Below, piece after piece: positions 33,979 through 41,736 of a stretch of 59,336 nucleotides of DNA. Position 1 is the first letter of the stretch; each line of letters opens with the position of its first letter. A program made the position numbers and the translations under genes. The notes below the pieces were generated by a model. That model had not been told where the DNA came from. It did not search any database and saw nothing but the letters and a program-made list of their open reading frames with translations. Source of the DNA: Streptomyces flavotricini. GTDB lineage: Bacteria; Actinomycetota; Actinomycetes; Streptomycetales; Streptomycetaceae. The stretch lies in NCBI RefSeq assembly GCF_020639365.1, contig NZ_JAINUL010000001.1, forward strand, positions 2,926,451 to 2,985,786. The letters run 5' to 3'.

Positions 33979-34986
33979 CTATGCGAACGGCGGGCCCCGC
34001 CGGCGCCCACGACGGCCGCGTCGCCCGCTCGGGGCCGGATCGGGGACCGAACGGAAGGTCGCGGGCTGTTCGAGCTTGCGCCAGTGGTCGAACGGCCAGG
34101 CGATGACGACGGCCTGCCCCACGACCCCGCCCTCGTCGATGGTGCCGTCGAAGGCCTCGTCGAGGTGGTAGCGGGAATCGGCGGAATTCGCCCGGTGGTC
34201 GCCCATCACGAAGATCCGCCCCTTGGGCACCCGCACCTCGAACCGGATTTCGGAGGGTGCATTGCCGGGGCTCACGTACGGCTCGTCGAGGGCCGTGCCG
34301 TTGACGGTGACCCGGCCCTTGGCGTCGCAGCACATGACGGTGTCGCCGCCGACGCCGATGACCCGCTTGATCAGATCCTGTTCGTCGGCGGAGGGCAGCA
34401 GACCGATGAAGGTCAGCGTCTCCTTGATCTGCTTGACGCCCACGGGGTCCTCGGACGGGCGCGCGGCCTCGCCCTTGAGCCAGCCGCCGGGGTCTTTGAA
34501 CACGACCACGTCGCCGCGTTCGATCTTGGAGCCGAACCACGGGGTCAGCTTGTCGACCAGCACGCGGTCGCCGATCCGGATGGTCTGCTCCATGGATCCG
34601 GACGGGATGAAGAAGGCCTGCACGAGGAAGGTCTTGAGGACGAGCGCGATGCACAGCGCCGCGATGATCAGCAGCGGTACCTCGCCCACCCGGCGGGTAC
34701 GCCTGCGCCGCTTGACGCGCCGGGCCAGCCGGCGCCGCGCCGCCCGGCCGCCGCTCTCGGCCGCGACGGGTCGCGCCTCGGCCCCTCGCCGCGACCCGGG
34801 CTCCCGCACCGGCCGCTCGGGGACCGCGGCGGGCTCGGGCTCCCGCCGGGGCTCGGGGCCGCCCGGAGTCTCGGGTGCACGCCAGAATGTGGGGGGCGTG
34901 GGCGTGGGCTGGGGCGTCCGCCTCGGCTCGGACTCCGGATCCGGTTCGGGGACCCGGCCGCCTCTGGGCCGCCCCCGGCTACCCAT
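33979..34986 (-). CDS. sipX: Type I signal peptidase (second of four, sipX position)
   Basis: A 335-residue protein. A long Pro/Arg/Glu-rich cytosolic N-terminus (about 110 residues) comes before the anchor VPLLIIAALCIALVLKTFLV. The catalytic Ser is in IPSGSMEQT, the Lys in LIKRVIGVGGDTV, and box D in FVMGDHRANSADSR. There is no second anchor; the C-terminus is a very basic SGRRGRRGRRRGPPFA tail. ATG 34986 overlaps the sipW stop by eight bases. The start could also be the GTG at 34995. The long N-terminus and basic tail set it apart from its three neighbours. Confidence 0.92.
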   Translation of the reverse strand: MGSRGRPRGGRVPEPDPESEPRRTPQPTPTPPTFWRAPETPGGPEPRREPEPAAVPERPVREPGSRRGAEARPVAAESGGRAARRRLARRVKRRRRTRRVGEVPLLIIAALCIALVLKTFLVQAFFIPSGSMEQTIRIGDRVLVDKLTPWFGSKIERGDVVVFKDPGGWLKGEAARPSEDPVGVKQIKETLTFIGLLPSADEQDLIKRVIGVGGDTVMCCDAKGRVTVNGTALDEPYVSPGNAPSEIRFEVRVPKGRIFVMGDHRANSADSRYHLDEAFDGTIDEGGVVGQAVVIAWPFDHWRKLEQPATFRSVPDPAPSGRRGRRGRRRGPPFA

Positions 34987-35740
34987 GACCGCCACCGGAG
35001 GACGGTGTCGCCGTGGGAGCCGACCCCCAGCGCGACACCGGCCAGCCGATCCAGTCGGCCCGACCGATCACCTTCTCCACCGGCACCATCCCCCCGCCCG
35101 GTTCCCCGAGGTGGTCCCGGGAGTCCCGGGACTGGGAACGATGATCACCCATGACCCACAGGGTCCCCAGGGGTACGACGATCCGGAAGGGCACCTTCGA
35201 GGGCGCGTCTCCCGGATACAGGTATGGCTCGTCCACCGGAACCCCGTTCACCTTGATCCGCCCGCCGACGTCGCAGCACACCACGTCGTCCCCGCCGACG
35301 CCCACGACCCGCTTCACGAAGTCGGTCTCGGACGGCTCGCCGATCCCGAGCGCGGAGGCCGCGCCGTGCAGGGCCTCGCCGATCGGGTTGCCCTCGGCGC
35401 CCTCCCGCACGAAGGACCCCGTGCCGTCGAAGACCACCACGTCCCCGCGCCGGGGCTGCTCGCCGAAACGGTACGCCAGCTTGTTCACCAGCACCCGGTC
35501 CCCGACCCGCAGCGTCGGTTCCATCGACCGGCTCGGGATCAGGAAGGGCTGTACGACGAAATTGCTGAGCAGCAGCAGGAAGCACGTGCAGAGCACGCCG
35601 AGCACGGCGGCGCCCCGCAACGTCAGGAAGGTCCGCCACCCGGGCAGGGAACGGCGCCCCCACAACGCAGAACGCGGCCGCTCCTCCCCGCTTTCGGGGG
35701 AGGAGTGGCCGCGCTGTGTGAGCTCTGCTTCGGTGTCCAT
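34979..35740 (-). CDS. sipW: Type I signal peptidase (first of four, sipW position)
   Basis: A 253-residue protein with one anchor (GAAVLGVLCTCFLLLLSNFVVQP). The catalytic Ser is in IPSRSMEPT, the Lys in FVKRVVGVGGDDV, and box D in WVMGDHRSQSRDSR. It has no C-terminal anchor and ends in a Gly/Ser/Pro tail. The first 23 codons overlap a terminator-like hairpin (35673-35713), so the true start might be further in. Among the downstream options is a TTG after the hairpin. It follows rplS by 44 bases. Confidence 0.9.
   Translation of the reverse strand: MDTEAELTQRGHSSPESGEERPRSALWGRRSLPGWRTFLTLRGAAVLGVLCTCFLLLLSNFVVQPFLIPSRSMEPTLRVGDRVLVNKLAYRFGEQPRRGDVVVFDGTGSFVREGAEGNPIGEALHGAASALGIGEPSETDFVKRVVGVGGDDVVCCDVGGRIKVNGVPVDEPYLYPGDAPSKVPFRIVVPLGTLWVMGDHRSQSRDSRDHLGEPGGGMVPVEKVIGRADWIGWPVSRWGSAPTATPSSGGGHG
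35673..35713 (-). terminator. Terminator-like hairpin inside the sipW 5' coding region
   Basis: Seventeen-base arms (35673-35689 and 35697-35713) pair with one mismatch around a short loop. On the minus strand the stem is followed by TTCTGCGTTGTGG. It is 70-110 bases after the rplS stop, exactly where the rplS terminator would be expected, yet it lies within the first 25 codons of the signal peptidase reading frame. Confidence 0.65.
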
Positions 35741-35784
35741 CGAGGGGGAGCCTATCCGGCCGCCCCCCGGACCCGGTGAGGAGA

Positions 35785-36135
35785 TCAGCGGTCGCGCTTC
35801 TCCTTGATCTTCGCGGCCTTGCCGCGGAGCTCACGGAGGAAGTACAGCTTGGCGCGACGCACGTCACCGCGGGTGACGAGCTCGATCTTCTCGAAGATCG
35901 GGGAGTTCACCGGGAAGGTGCGCTCGACGCCGACGCTGAAGGAGACCTTGCGAACGGTGAAGGTCTCGGAGACGCCAGAGCCCTGGCGACGGATGACAAC
36001 ACCCTTGAACTGCTGGATACGGGAGCGGTTGCCCTCGATGACGCGGACGTGCACGTTGATCGTGTCACCCGGGCGGAAGGCCGGGACGTCGGAGCGGATC
36101 GAGGCGGCGTTGACGCCATCGAGCAGGTGAGACAT
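35785..36135 (-). CDS. rplS: 50S ribosomal protein L19
   Basis: A 116-residue protein with the L19 core [66 protein letters not shown]. It is downstream of trmD with a 130-base gap containing a small CCCCTG/CAGGGG hairpin (36230-36244), followed by rplS's own leader. It is a normal member of the rpsP-rimM-trmD-rplS block. Confidence 0.97.
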   Translation of the reverse strand: MSHLLDGVNAASIRSDVPAFRPGDTINVHVRVIEGNRSRIQQFKGVVIRRQGSGVSETFTVRKVSFSVGVERTFPVNSPIFEKIELVTRGDVRRAKLYFLRELRGKAAKIKEKRDR

Positions 36136-36268
36136 GTTCTTCGTCTGCTTTCTTCGCACGACGCCACAGGCCGCCGGTGCGGGTTTCCGGAGAGAATTCG
36201 GGAGCCGCGTCACTCGGCGGGCGACTGTCCCCCTGTGGCAGGGGCGCACGCGAGCACACAGCAGCCGC

Positions 36269-37090
36269 CTATTCTTCCACGGCCTCCGGCCTACTCCAAA
36301 ATCGGCCGTCGGCGGAGGGCCGCCAGCCCAGGATGCTCAGGATCTCGCGGTCCTTCTTGTCGAAGGCGGAGGCCTCGCAGCGCTCGATCAGATCGGGGCG
36401 GTGCTGTGCGGTCCGGCGGAAGGCCTCGTCCCGGCGCCAGCGGGCGATCTTCCCGTGGTGGCCGCTGAGCAGCACGTCCGGGATGCCCCGGCCGCGCCAC
36501 TCCGGGGGTTTCGTGTAGACCGGCCCCTCCAGCAGGTTCGCCATCTCGCCGGGCGCGAAGGAGTCGTCGCGGTGCGATTCGGCGTTGCCGAGGACTCCGG
36601 GCAGCAGCCTGGCCACGGCCTCGGTGACCACCAGGACGGCGGCCTCGCCGCCCGCCAGCACGTAGTCGCCGATGGAGACCTCGTAGACCGGCATGCGCGT
36701 GGCGTACTCGTCCATGACCCGGCGGTCGATGCCCTCGTACCGGGCCGGCGTGAAGATCAGCCAGGGCCGCTCGGAGAGCTCGACGGCCAGTTCCTGGGTG
36801 AACGGGCGGCCGCTGGGCGTGGGGACGACCATGACCGGCCCGTGCGCGCCGGACTCGTATCCGCCGGCCAGGGCCTCGTCGAGCGCCTCGCCCCACGGAT
36901 CGGTCTTCATGACCATGCCGGGACCGCCGCCGTACGGGGTGTCGTCGACCGTGTTGTGCCGGTCGTACGTCCAGTCCCGCAGGTCGTGGACGTGTACGTC
37001 GAGCTGCCCGCGGGCCCGCGCCTTGCCGACGAGGGAGACGTTCAGCGGCTCCAGGTACTCGGGGAAGATCGTGACGACGTCGAGACGCAT
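36269..37090 (-). CDS. trmD: tRNA (guanine-37-N1)-methyltransferase
   Basis: A 273-residue SPOUT-fold enzyme that methylates G37 of tRNAs with a Pro/Leu/Arg anticodon type. The SAM-binding knot is seen in [20 protein letters not shown], with RYEGIDRRV and [17 protein letters not shown] 37090 overlaps the rimM stop (ATGA). The tail after about residue 240 is of normal length. Confidence 0.97.
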   Translation of the reverse strand: MRLDVVTIFPEYLEPLNVSLVGKARARGQLDVHVHDLRDWTYDRHNTVDDTPYGGGPGMVMKTDPWGEALDEALAGGYESGAHGPVMVVPTPSGRPFTQELAVELSERPWLIFTPARYEGIDRRVMDEYATRMPVYEVSIGDYVLAGGEAAVLVVTEAVARLLPGVLGNAESHRDDSFAPGEMANLLEGPVYTKPPEWRGRGIPDVLLSGHHGKIARWRRDEAFRRTAQHRPDLIERCEASAFDKKDREILSILGWRPSADGRFWSRPEAVEE

Positions 37091-37647
37091 CAGGCGTCGC
37101 CCTCGGGCTCGGCGTCCCGCGTGGAGACGATCTCGGCACGGTCGTCGATCAGCCCGGGCGGCGGCGTGATGACGCAGCGCTGCTCCTCCAGGTCGATCTC
37201 GGCGACGATCTCCCCGACGAAGGGGATCATCACCTCGGTGCCGTCGGGGCGCTCGACGATGAAGAGGTCCTGCGAGGGCAGGTGGGAGATCTCGGTGATC
37301 CGGCCGATCTCGGTGCCGTCCTCGAGCACGACGTCCAGGTCCATCAGCTGGTGGTCGTAGTACTCGTCTTCTTCCTCGGGGAGCTCGGCCGGGTCGACGT
37401 CGGCGATGAGCAGGATGTTGCGCAGCGCCTCGGCGCCCGTGCGGTCCTTGACGCCGGCGAAGCGGAGCATCAGCCTCCCGCTGTGCACGCGGCCCGTCTC
37501 GATGGTCAGCGGACCCGCCGACGCCGGTTCGGTCCGCAGGACGGCACCGGGCGAGAGCCGCAGCTCCGGCTCGTCGGTCCGCACCTCGACGGTGACCTCA
37601 CCCTTGATCCCGTGGGCGCGGCCGATCCGCGCGACAACCAGCTCCAC
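37090..37647 (-). CDS. rimM: Ribosome maturation factor RimM
   Basis: A 185-residue protein that helps assemble the 30S head with S19. The N-terminal RimM domain ([28 protein letters not shown]) and the C-terminal PRC-barrel ([24 protein letters not shown] and [25 protein letters not shown]) are present. It starts with GTG 37647 and overlaps trmD by four bases. Confidence 0.96.
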   Translation of the reverse strand: MELVVARIGRAHGIKGEVTVEVRTDEPELRLSPGAVLRTEPASAGPLTIETGRVHSGRLMLRFAGVKDRTGAEALRNILLIADVDPAELPEEEDEYYDHQLMDLDVVLEDGTEIGRITEISHLPSQDLFIVERPDGTEVMIPFVGEIVAEIDLEEQRCVITPPPGLIDDRAEIVSTRDAEPEGDA

Positions 37648-37674
37648 TTGTGTCTTCTCCTGTTCAGACGACGA

Positions 37675-37710
37675 CGGGCCGGGGCGGGCACGAATGCCCT
37701 CCCCGGCCCG
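37675..37710 (-). terminator. Hairpin between the KH-protein gene and rimM
   Basis: CGGGCCGGGG (37675-37684) pairs with CCCCGGCCCG (37701-37710), and inner GGGC/GCCC add to it. It ends the rpsP-KH transcript or attenuates the run into rimM. Confidence 0.8.
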
Positions 37711-37743
37711 TGCCGGTGATTCACGTTCTCAATGAACCAAGTC

Positions 37744-37983
37744 TCAGCGGACCTGGTCCACGTCGACGAGGTCGACGCGGATCCCCCGGCCGCCGATGGC
37801 GCCCACGACGGTACGCAGGGCACGTGCGGTGCGGCCGTTGCGACCGATCACCTTCCCGAGGTCGTCCGGGTGAACCCGGACCTCGAGCACCTGCCCGCGA
37901 CGCAGGTTGCGCGAGGCGACCTGCACTTCGTCGGGGTTGTCCACAATGCCCTTTACGAGGTGCTCAAGAGCCTCCTCGAGCAT
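37744..37983 (-). CDS. KH-domain RNA-binding protein (KhpA-like)
   Basis: A 79-residue single KH domain with the RNA-binding GxxG loop in IGRNGRTARALRTVVGAI. It lies two bases after rpsP and before rimM, as khpA does in many Gram-positive bacteria. KhpA partners with KhpB/Jag in small-RNA and envelope control in other phyla; whether it does so here is not known. It starts with ATG 37983. Confidence 0.93.
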   Translation of the reverse strand: MLEEALEHLVKGIVDNPDEVQVASRNLRRGQVLEVRVHPDDLGKVIGRNGRTARALRTVVGAIGGRGIRVDLVDVDQVR

Positions 37984-37985
37984 GC

Positions 37986-38426
37986 TCAGGCCTCGGTCGA
38001 CTCGGCGGCGGCCTCAGCCTCGTCCGCCTTCTTGTCGGCCTTCTTCGCCTTCTGCGTGATGGCCTCGCCCTTGGTCTCGCCGATGCCCTCGAGGGCCTTG
38101 GCGAACTCGTCGAAGGAGCGACGCTTGCTCTCCTTCGTCTCCGGCTGCAGCAGCGGCGCGGGGGCCGGGAGGCCCTTGTGCGCCTGCCAGTCACCGGTGA
38201 GCTTCAGGATGGCGAGCACAGCCTCGGTGGGCTGGGCGCCGACCGACAGCCAGTACTGCGCACGCTCGGCGTTGACCTCGATGCGCGACGGGTTGTACGT
38301 CGGGTGGTAGATACCGATCTCTTCGATCGCGCGACCGTCCCGGCGGGTGCGGGCGTCGGCGACGACGATGCGGTAGTGCGGCTGGCGAATCTTGCCGAGG
38401 CGCTTGAGCTTGATCTTGACTGCCAC
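37986..38426 (-). CDS. rpsP: 30S ribosomal protein S16
   Basis: A 146-residue protein. The core [42 protein letters not shown] is typical. After about residue 85, where most S16 proteins end, there is a 60-residue extension ending in an Ala/Glu/Lys-rich tail ([19 protein letters not shown]). GTG 38426 is used, because the longer frame has no ribosome site. The promoter region is probably within the 180-base gap upstream, which has no other gene. Confidence 0.96.
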   Translation of the reverse strand: MAVKIKLKRLGKIRQPHYRIVVADARTRRDGRAIEEIGIYHPTYNPSRIEVNAERAQYWLSVGAQPTEAVLAILKLTGDWQAHKGLPAPAPLLQPETKESKRRSFDEFAKALEGIGETKGEAITQKAKKADKKADEAEAAAESTEA

Positions 38427-38605
38427 TGGAGTGGTGTCTCCTGAACTTGACGTGGTTGGGCACATGAGATGCCACGTGGGGTTGCGGTACTCGGGTGCCC
38501 GATGGACGCGTCAGCCGGAGGAGAGAGGGGTCCTATGCGACTGTCGAGTACAGCTAGCCATTGTGCCACATGCCCGCGGCGCTTCTCACGGGGAGTCGGC
38601 CGGGG

Positions 38606-39205
38606 TCAGGAGGCTGCGGCCGAGACGGCGACCTCGGGGATGCGGAACGGCTTCATGCAGCCGCCGCACACGATCGGCGCCTGTGCCAGCACGGAGGGGA
38701 CGACCCGCACATTGCGCCCGCAGTCGCAGACCGCCTTGACGCGGACACCGCCACCCGAGGAGCCGTGCCGGGCGGCCGGCCCGCGGAAGCTGCGCTTGGT
38801 GTCGGCGGCCGTCGCGGCCGTGTGCGCCTTCAGCGCGCGCTGCAGCCGCTCCATGGTGGGGCGGTAGCGCTTCTTCGCCTCGGGATTGAGCGAGACCAGC
38901 GAGAAGCCGCTGCTCGCGTGCGGCTCGTCGGAGTGGTCCAGCCCCATCTCCTCGGCGATCGCGAGGAATCTGCGGTTGTGGTAGCGGCCTGCTCGCGAGG
39001 TGTCGCGCACTCCGCGGGCGGCGGCGATGCCGTGGACTGCCTCGTGCAGCAGTCGCTCGAAGGAGAGCTCGGCGCCGCAGGCGGACGAGGACTCTCCGAT
39101 CAGGGACTCGGGCGCGGCAAGGTCAGGCAGCTCGGGGTGGTACCGCTGAATGTCGGCCCACGCCTGCGCCAGCTCTGCGGCGAGAACAGGTGGTGTCGTG
39201 CTCAC
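38606..39205 (-). CDS. SprT-like protein with HExxH motif and C-terminal zinc ribbon
   Basis: A 199-residue protein, often annotated hypothetical. A zinc-protease-like motif H54-E-A-V-H58 is followed by GRYHNRRFLAIAEEMGL, where the His could be the third ligand, as in SprT/Spartan-type proteins. The C-terminus has a CxC...CxxC zinc ribbon (C160, C162, C180, C183), also typical of SprT. I infer a SprT-type metalloprotein, perhaps acting on DNA-linked proteins; this is not proved. GTG 39205 is the preferred start. It is a single gene between the rpsP and proS blocks, on the same strand. Confidence 0.75.
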   Translation of the reverse strand: MSTTPPVLAAELAQAWADIQRYHPELPDLAAPESLIGESSSACGAELSFERLLHEAVHGIAAARGVRDTSRAGRYHNRRFLAIAEEMGLDHSDEPHASSGFSLVSLNPEAKKRYRPTMERLQRALKAHTAATAADTKRSFRGPAARHGSSGGGVRVKAVCDCGRNVRVVPSVLAQAPIVCGGCMKPFRIPEVAVSAAAS

Positions 39206-39350
39206 GTCGTGACAACGAGCCGGGGTGCCCCGGTGTTCCGATTCCGGGCCATTCCAAATTTTTTGCACGTACCAGTCAGTTCAGTCTCATGCGTCCCGAC
39301 GAGGACGGGTGCGCCGATCCCAGGAGGAGTCGGTACGTAACGTCGACCAA

Positions 39351-39401
39351 AAGGGCCGGTCCCGGCGCGCGGCTCGTGCCGTGCGCCGGGACCGGCCCCT
39401 T
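39351..39401 (-). terminator. Terminator after proS
   Basis: AAGGGCCGGTCCCGGCGC (39351-39368) pairs with 39383-39401 apart from one bulged C. On the minus strand the stem is followed by TTTTGG, so it should work as an intrinsic terminator. Confidence 0.9.
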
Positions 39402-39417
39402 GGCCAGACGGCGGTGA

Positions 39418-40830
39418 TCAGTACGAGCGCGCGACGATCGCGAGCGTACCGGGGGCGTCGTCCGCCTCCGGAACCGACCCGTCCGCGGCGACCAGGCAGC
39501 GTACGGAGACGGCCTGCTCGCCCAGCTTGGCCTCGCCCTCGGGACCGAGGTCGGCCCACGGGATCCGCGCCCAGCCGCCCGCGATGGCCGCCTCGGCGGC
39601 CTCCTCGATGGTGGAGACGTCGGAGGTGCGGGCCAGGCGGCGCTCGCGGGACTCGCGCAGCAGCTGCGCCTGGTCCTCGTCGAGCACCTTGGGCAGCAGG
39701 TCGGCGAGCGCGTCGATCTGCACGGGCTCCTTGCCGCCCGGGATCCGGCGGGCCAGCATCGCGGTGCCGGCCTCCAGGTCGCGGGGGCCGATCTCGACGC
39801 GGACCGGTACGCCCTTGAGCTCCCAGTCCACGGCGCGGCGGCCGAAGGGGGTGTCGACGCGGTCGTCGACGTGCACGCGGATGCCGGCGGCCTTCAGCTG
39901 TGCGCCGAGCTCGCGGACCTTGGTGACGGCCTCGTCGCCCTTGATCGCCATGACGACGACCTGGATGTGCGCGAGGCGCGGCGGGACACGCAGGCCGTTG
40001 TCGTCGCCGTGGGACATGATCAGGCCGCCGACCATGCGGGTCGAGACGCCCCACGAGGTCTGCCAGACGAGCTCCTGCTTGCCTTCCTTCGACAGGTACT
40101 GCGTGTTGAAGGCCTTGGCGAAGTTGGTGCCGAGCTCGTGGCTCGTGCCCAGCTGCAGCGCCTTGCCGTCGCCCATCATGCCCTCGAGGGTGAGGGTGTT
40201 GATGGCGCCGGCGAAGCGCTCCTTGGCGGTCTTGCGGCCGAGCACGACGTCGATGCCGAGCACGTTCGTCATGAAGTCGCCGTACACGTCCGTGTGGATG
40301 CGGGCGGCGTAGTCGCGGGCGTCCTCGTACGTGGCGTGGGCGGTGTGGCCCTCCTGCCAGAGGAACTCACTCGTACGGAGGAAGACGCGCGGACGCATCT
40401 CCCAGCGGACCACGTTCGCCCACTGGTTGATCAGCAGGGGCAGGTCGCGGTAGCTCTGGACCCACTTGGAGAAGTAGTCGTTGATGATCGTCTCGGAGGT
40501 GGGCCGGACCACGACCGGCTCGTCCAGCTCCTTGCCGCCGCCGTGCGTGACGACCGCGAGCTCGGGCGCGAAGCCCTCGACGTGCTCGGCTTCCCTCGTC
40601 AGGTACGACTGGGGGATGAACAGCGGGAAGTACGCGTTCTGGGCGCCCGCGTCCTTGATGCGCGCGTCCATCTCCTGCTGCATCCGCTCCCACAGCCCGT
40701 AGCCGTACGGTCGGATGACCATGGTGCCGCGTACCGGACCGTTGTCGGCCAGCTCGGCCTTGTTGATCAGATCCTGGTACCAGCGGGGGAAATCCTCCGC
40801 CTGGGGGGTGAGAACGGGTGCCTTTGCCAT
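39418..40830 (-). CDS. proS: Prolyl-tRNA synthetase (archaeal/eukaryote-like form)
   Basis: A 470-residue class II synthetase of the shorter, archaeal-type ProS without the bacterial insertion domain. Class II motifs: motif 1 near GTMVIRPYGYGLWERMQQEMD, motif 2 FLRTSEFLWQEGHTAH, motif 3 GLIMSHGDDNGLRVPP. A C-terminal anticodon-binding domain and the proS-specific tail follow. ATG 40830 is chosen over the ORF's first start at 40929, since the extra residues have no family match. A second ProS of the bacterial type may exist elsewhere in the genome. Confidence 0.95.
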   Translation of the reverse strand: MAKAPVLTPQAEDFPRWYQDLINKAELADNGPVRGTMVIRPYGYGLWERMQQEMDARIKDAGAQNAYFPLFIPQSYLTREAEHVEGFAPELAVVTHGGGKELDEPVVVRPTSETIINDYFSKWVQSYRDLPLLINQWANVVRWEMRPRVFLRTSEFLWQEGHTAHATYEDARDYAARIHTDVYGDFMTNVLGIDVVLGRKTAKERFAGAINTLTLEGMMGDGKALQLGTSHELGTNFAKAFNTQYLSKEGKQELVWQTSWGVSTRMVGGLIMSHGDDNGLRVPPRLAHIQVVVMAIKGDEAVTKVRELGAQLKAAGIRVHVDDRVDTPFGRRAVDWELKGVPVRVEIGPRDLEAGTAMLARRIPGGKEPVQIDALADLLPKVLDEDQAQLLRESRERRLARTSDVSTIEEAAEAAIAGGWARIPWADLGPEGEAKLGEQAVSVRCLVAADGSVPEADDAPGTLAIVARSY

Positions 40831-40961
40831 GGCGCGAATGGTACGGCGCCGGGCGCACCGAGCGTGAATCGGGTGGCGCACTCCTCTGGACGCGGGGGCG
40901 AATGGGGAGTTCCCTGGCAACGGGGGCAAGGGGGCGACAAGGAATCAGGAGCGCTCTTTCG

Positions 40962-41639
40962 ATGACACCGACGCCGACGGCGACGCTCGTCGCCCGGGAC
41001 TGGGCGGAGATCCAGGAACGGATGCTGGTACCGCTGTACGAGGCGGTCTACGACCGGCTGGAGGTCGGGCCGGGCGACCGGCTGCTCGGCCTGGACTGCG
41101 GGTCGGGGCTGGCCCTTCTGCTGGCCGCGGGGCGGGGAGCCGTCGCCACGGGGGTGGAGACGGATCCGGCGCGGCGGGCGCTGGCGCGCGAGCGGCTGCT
41201 GGACGTGGTCCCGGCCCCGCCGGACGGCGCGCGCCCGTACGATCTGCTGCTGGCCTTCTCGCCCTCCGCGGCGGCCCTGGACGCGGCCCTGCCCGCGCTC
41301 CGGCGGGGCGGCGCGGTGGTGCTGGCCGACTGGGGCCCGCCGGAGCGGTGCACGGTGCCCGCCGTCCTGGGCGGCGGCCCCGAGCCGCGGGACCTCGACG
41401 CGGCCGTGGCGCGGGCCGGGCTCGTGCCCGACGGGTCGGGGCGGGTGTTCTGCCCCTTCGGGTACGCGGACGTGGACAGCGCCGTACGGGGGCTGCTGTC
41501 GACGGGGCTGTACGAGTCCCCGTCCGATCCGGCGCAGGTCGAGAAGGAGCTGGCCGAGGCGCTTCACCCGTACGAGCGGCCGGACGGCGCCGTCTGGCTG
41601 CCGAACATCTTCCGCTACGTGATCGCCCGCGTGCCGTAG
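40962..41639 (+). CDS. SAM-dependent methyltransferase-like protein
   Basis: A 225-residue protein with a class I methyltransferase motif I (LLGLDCGSGLALLLAAG) and motif II-like TGVETDPARRALARERL. The middle lacks a clear motif IV signature and there is no hint of a substrate. It reads VVLADWGPPERC where UbiE-like enzymes have their acceptor loop. ATG 40962 has AGGAG about 10 bases upstream. It is divergent from proS and followed by a G-rich tandem repeat. Confidence 0.75.
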   Translation: MTPTPTATLVARDWAEIQERMLVPLYEAVYDRLEVGPGDRLLGLDCGSGLALLLAAGRGAVATGVETDPARRALARERLLDVVPAPPDGARPYDLLLAFSPSAAALDAALPALRRGGAVVLADWGPPERCTVPAVLGGGPEPRDLDAAVARAGLVPDGSGRVFCPFGYADVDSAVRGLLSTGLYESPSDPAQVEKELAEALHPYERPDGAVWLPNIFRYVIARVP

Positions 41640-41650
41640 CCGGGACGGGG

Positions 41651-41700
41651 GCGGGTCTCGGCGGGGCGGGTCTCGGCGGGGCGGGTCTCGGCGGGGCGGG
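41651..41700. repeat. 15-bp G-rich tandem repeat, about 3.3 copies
   Basis: GCGGGTCTCGGCGGG is repeated exactly at 41651, 41666 and 41681, then partly at 41696. It lies between the convergent methyltransferase and ftsH genes and could form G-quadruplex-like structure or slow polymerase. There are no spacers, so it is not a CRISPR. Confidence 0.9.
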
Positions 41701-41736
41701 CGCGGACCAGCGCGAGGGCGCGCCGGCGCCGCGCCG

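Noticed and set aside
41651..41700. CRISPR array
   Set aside because: The units are 15 bp long and follow each other directly without spacers.
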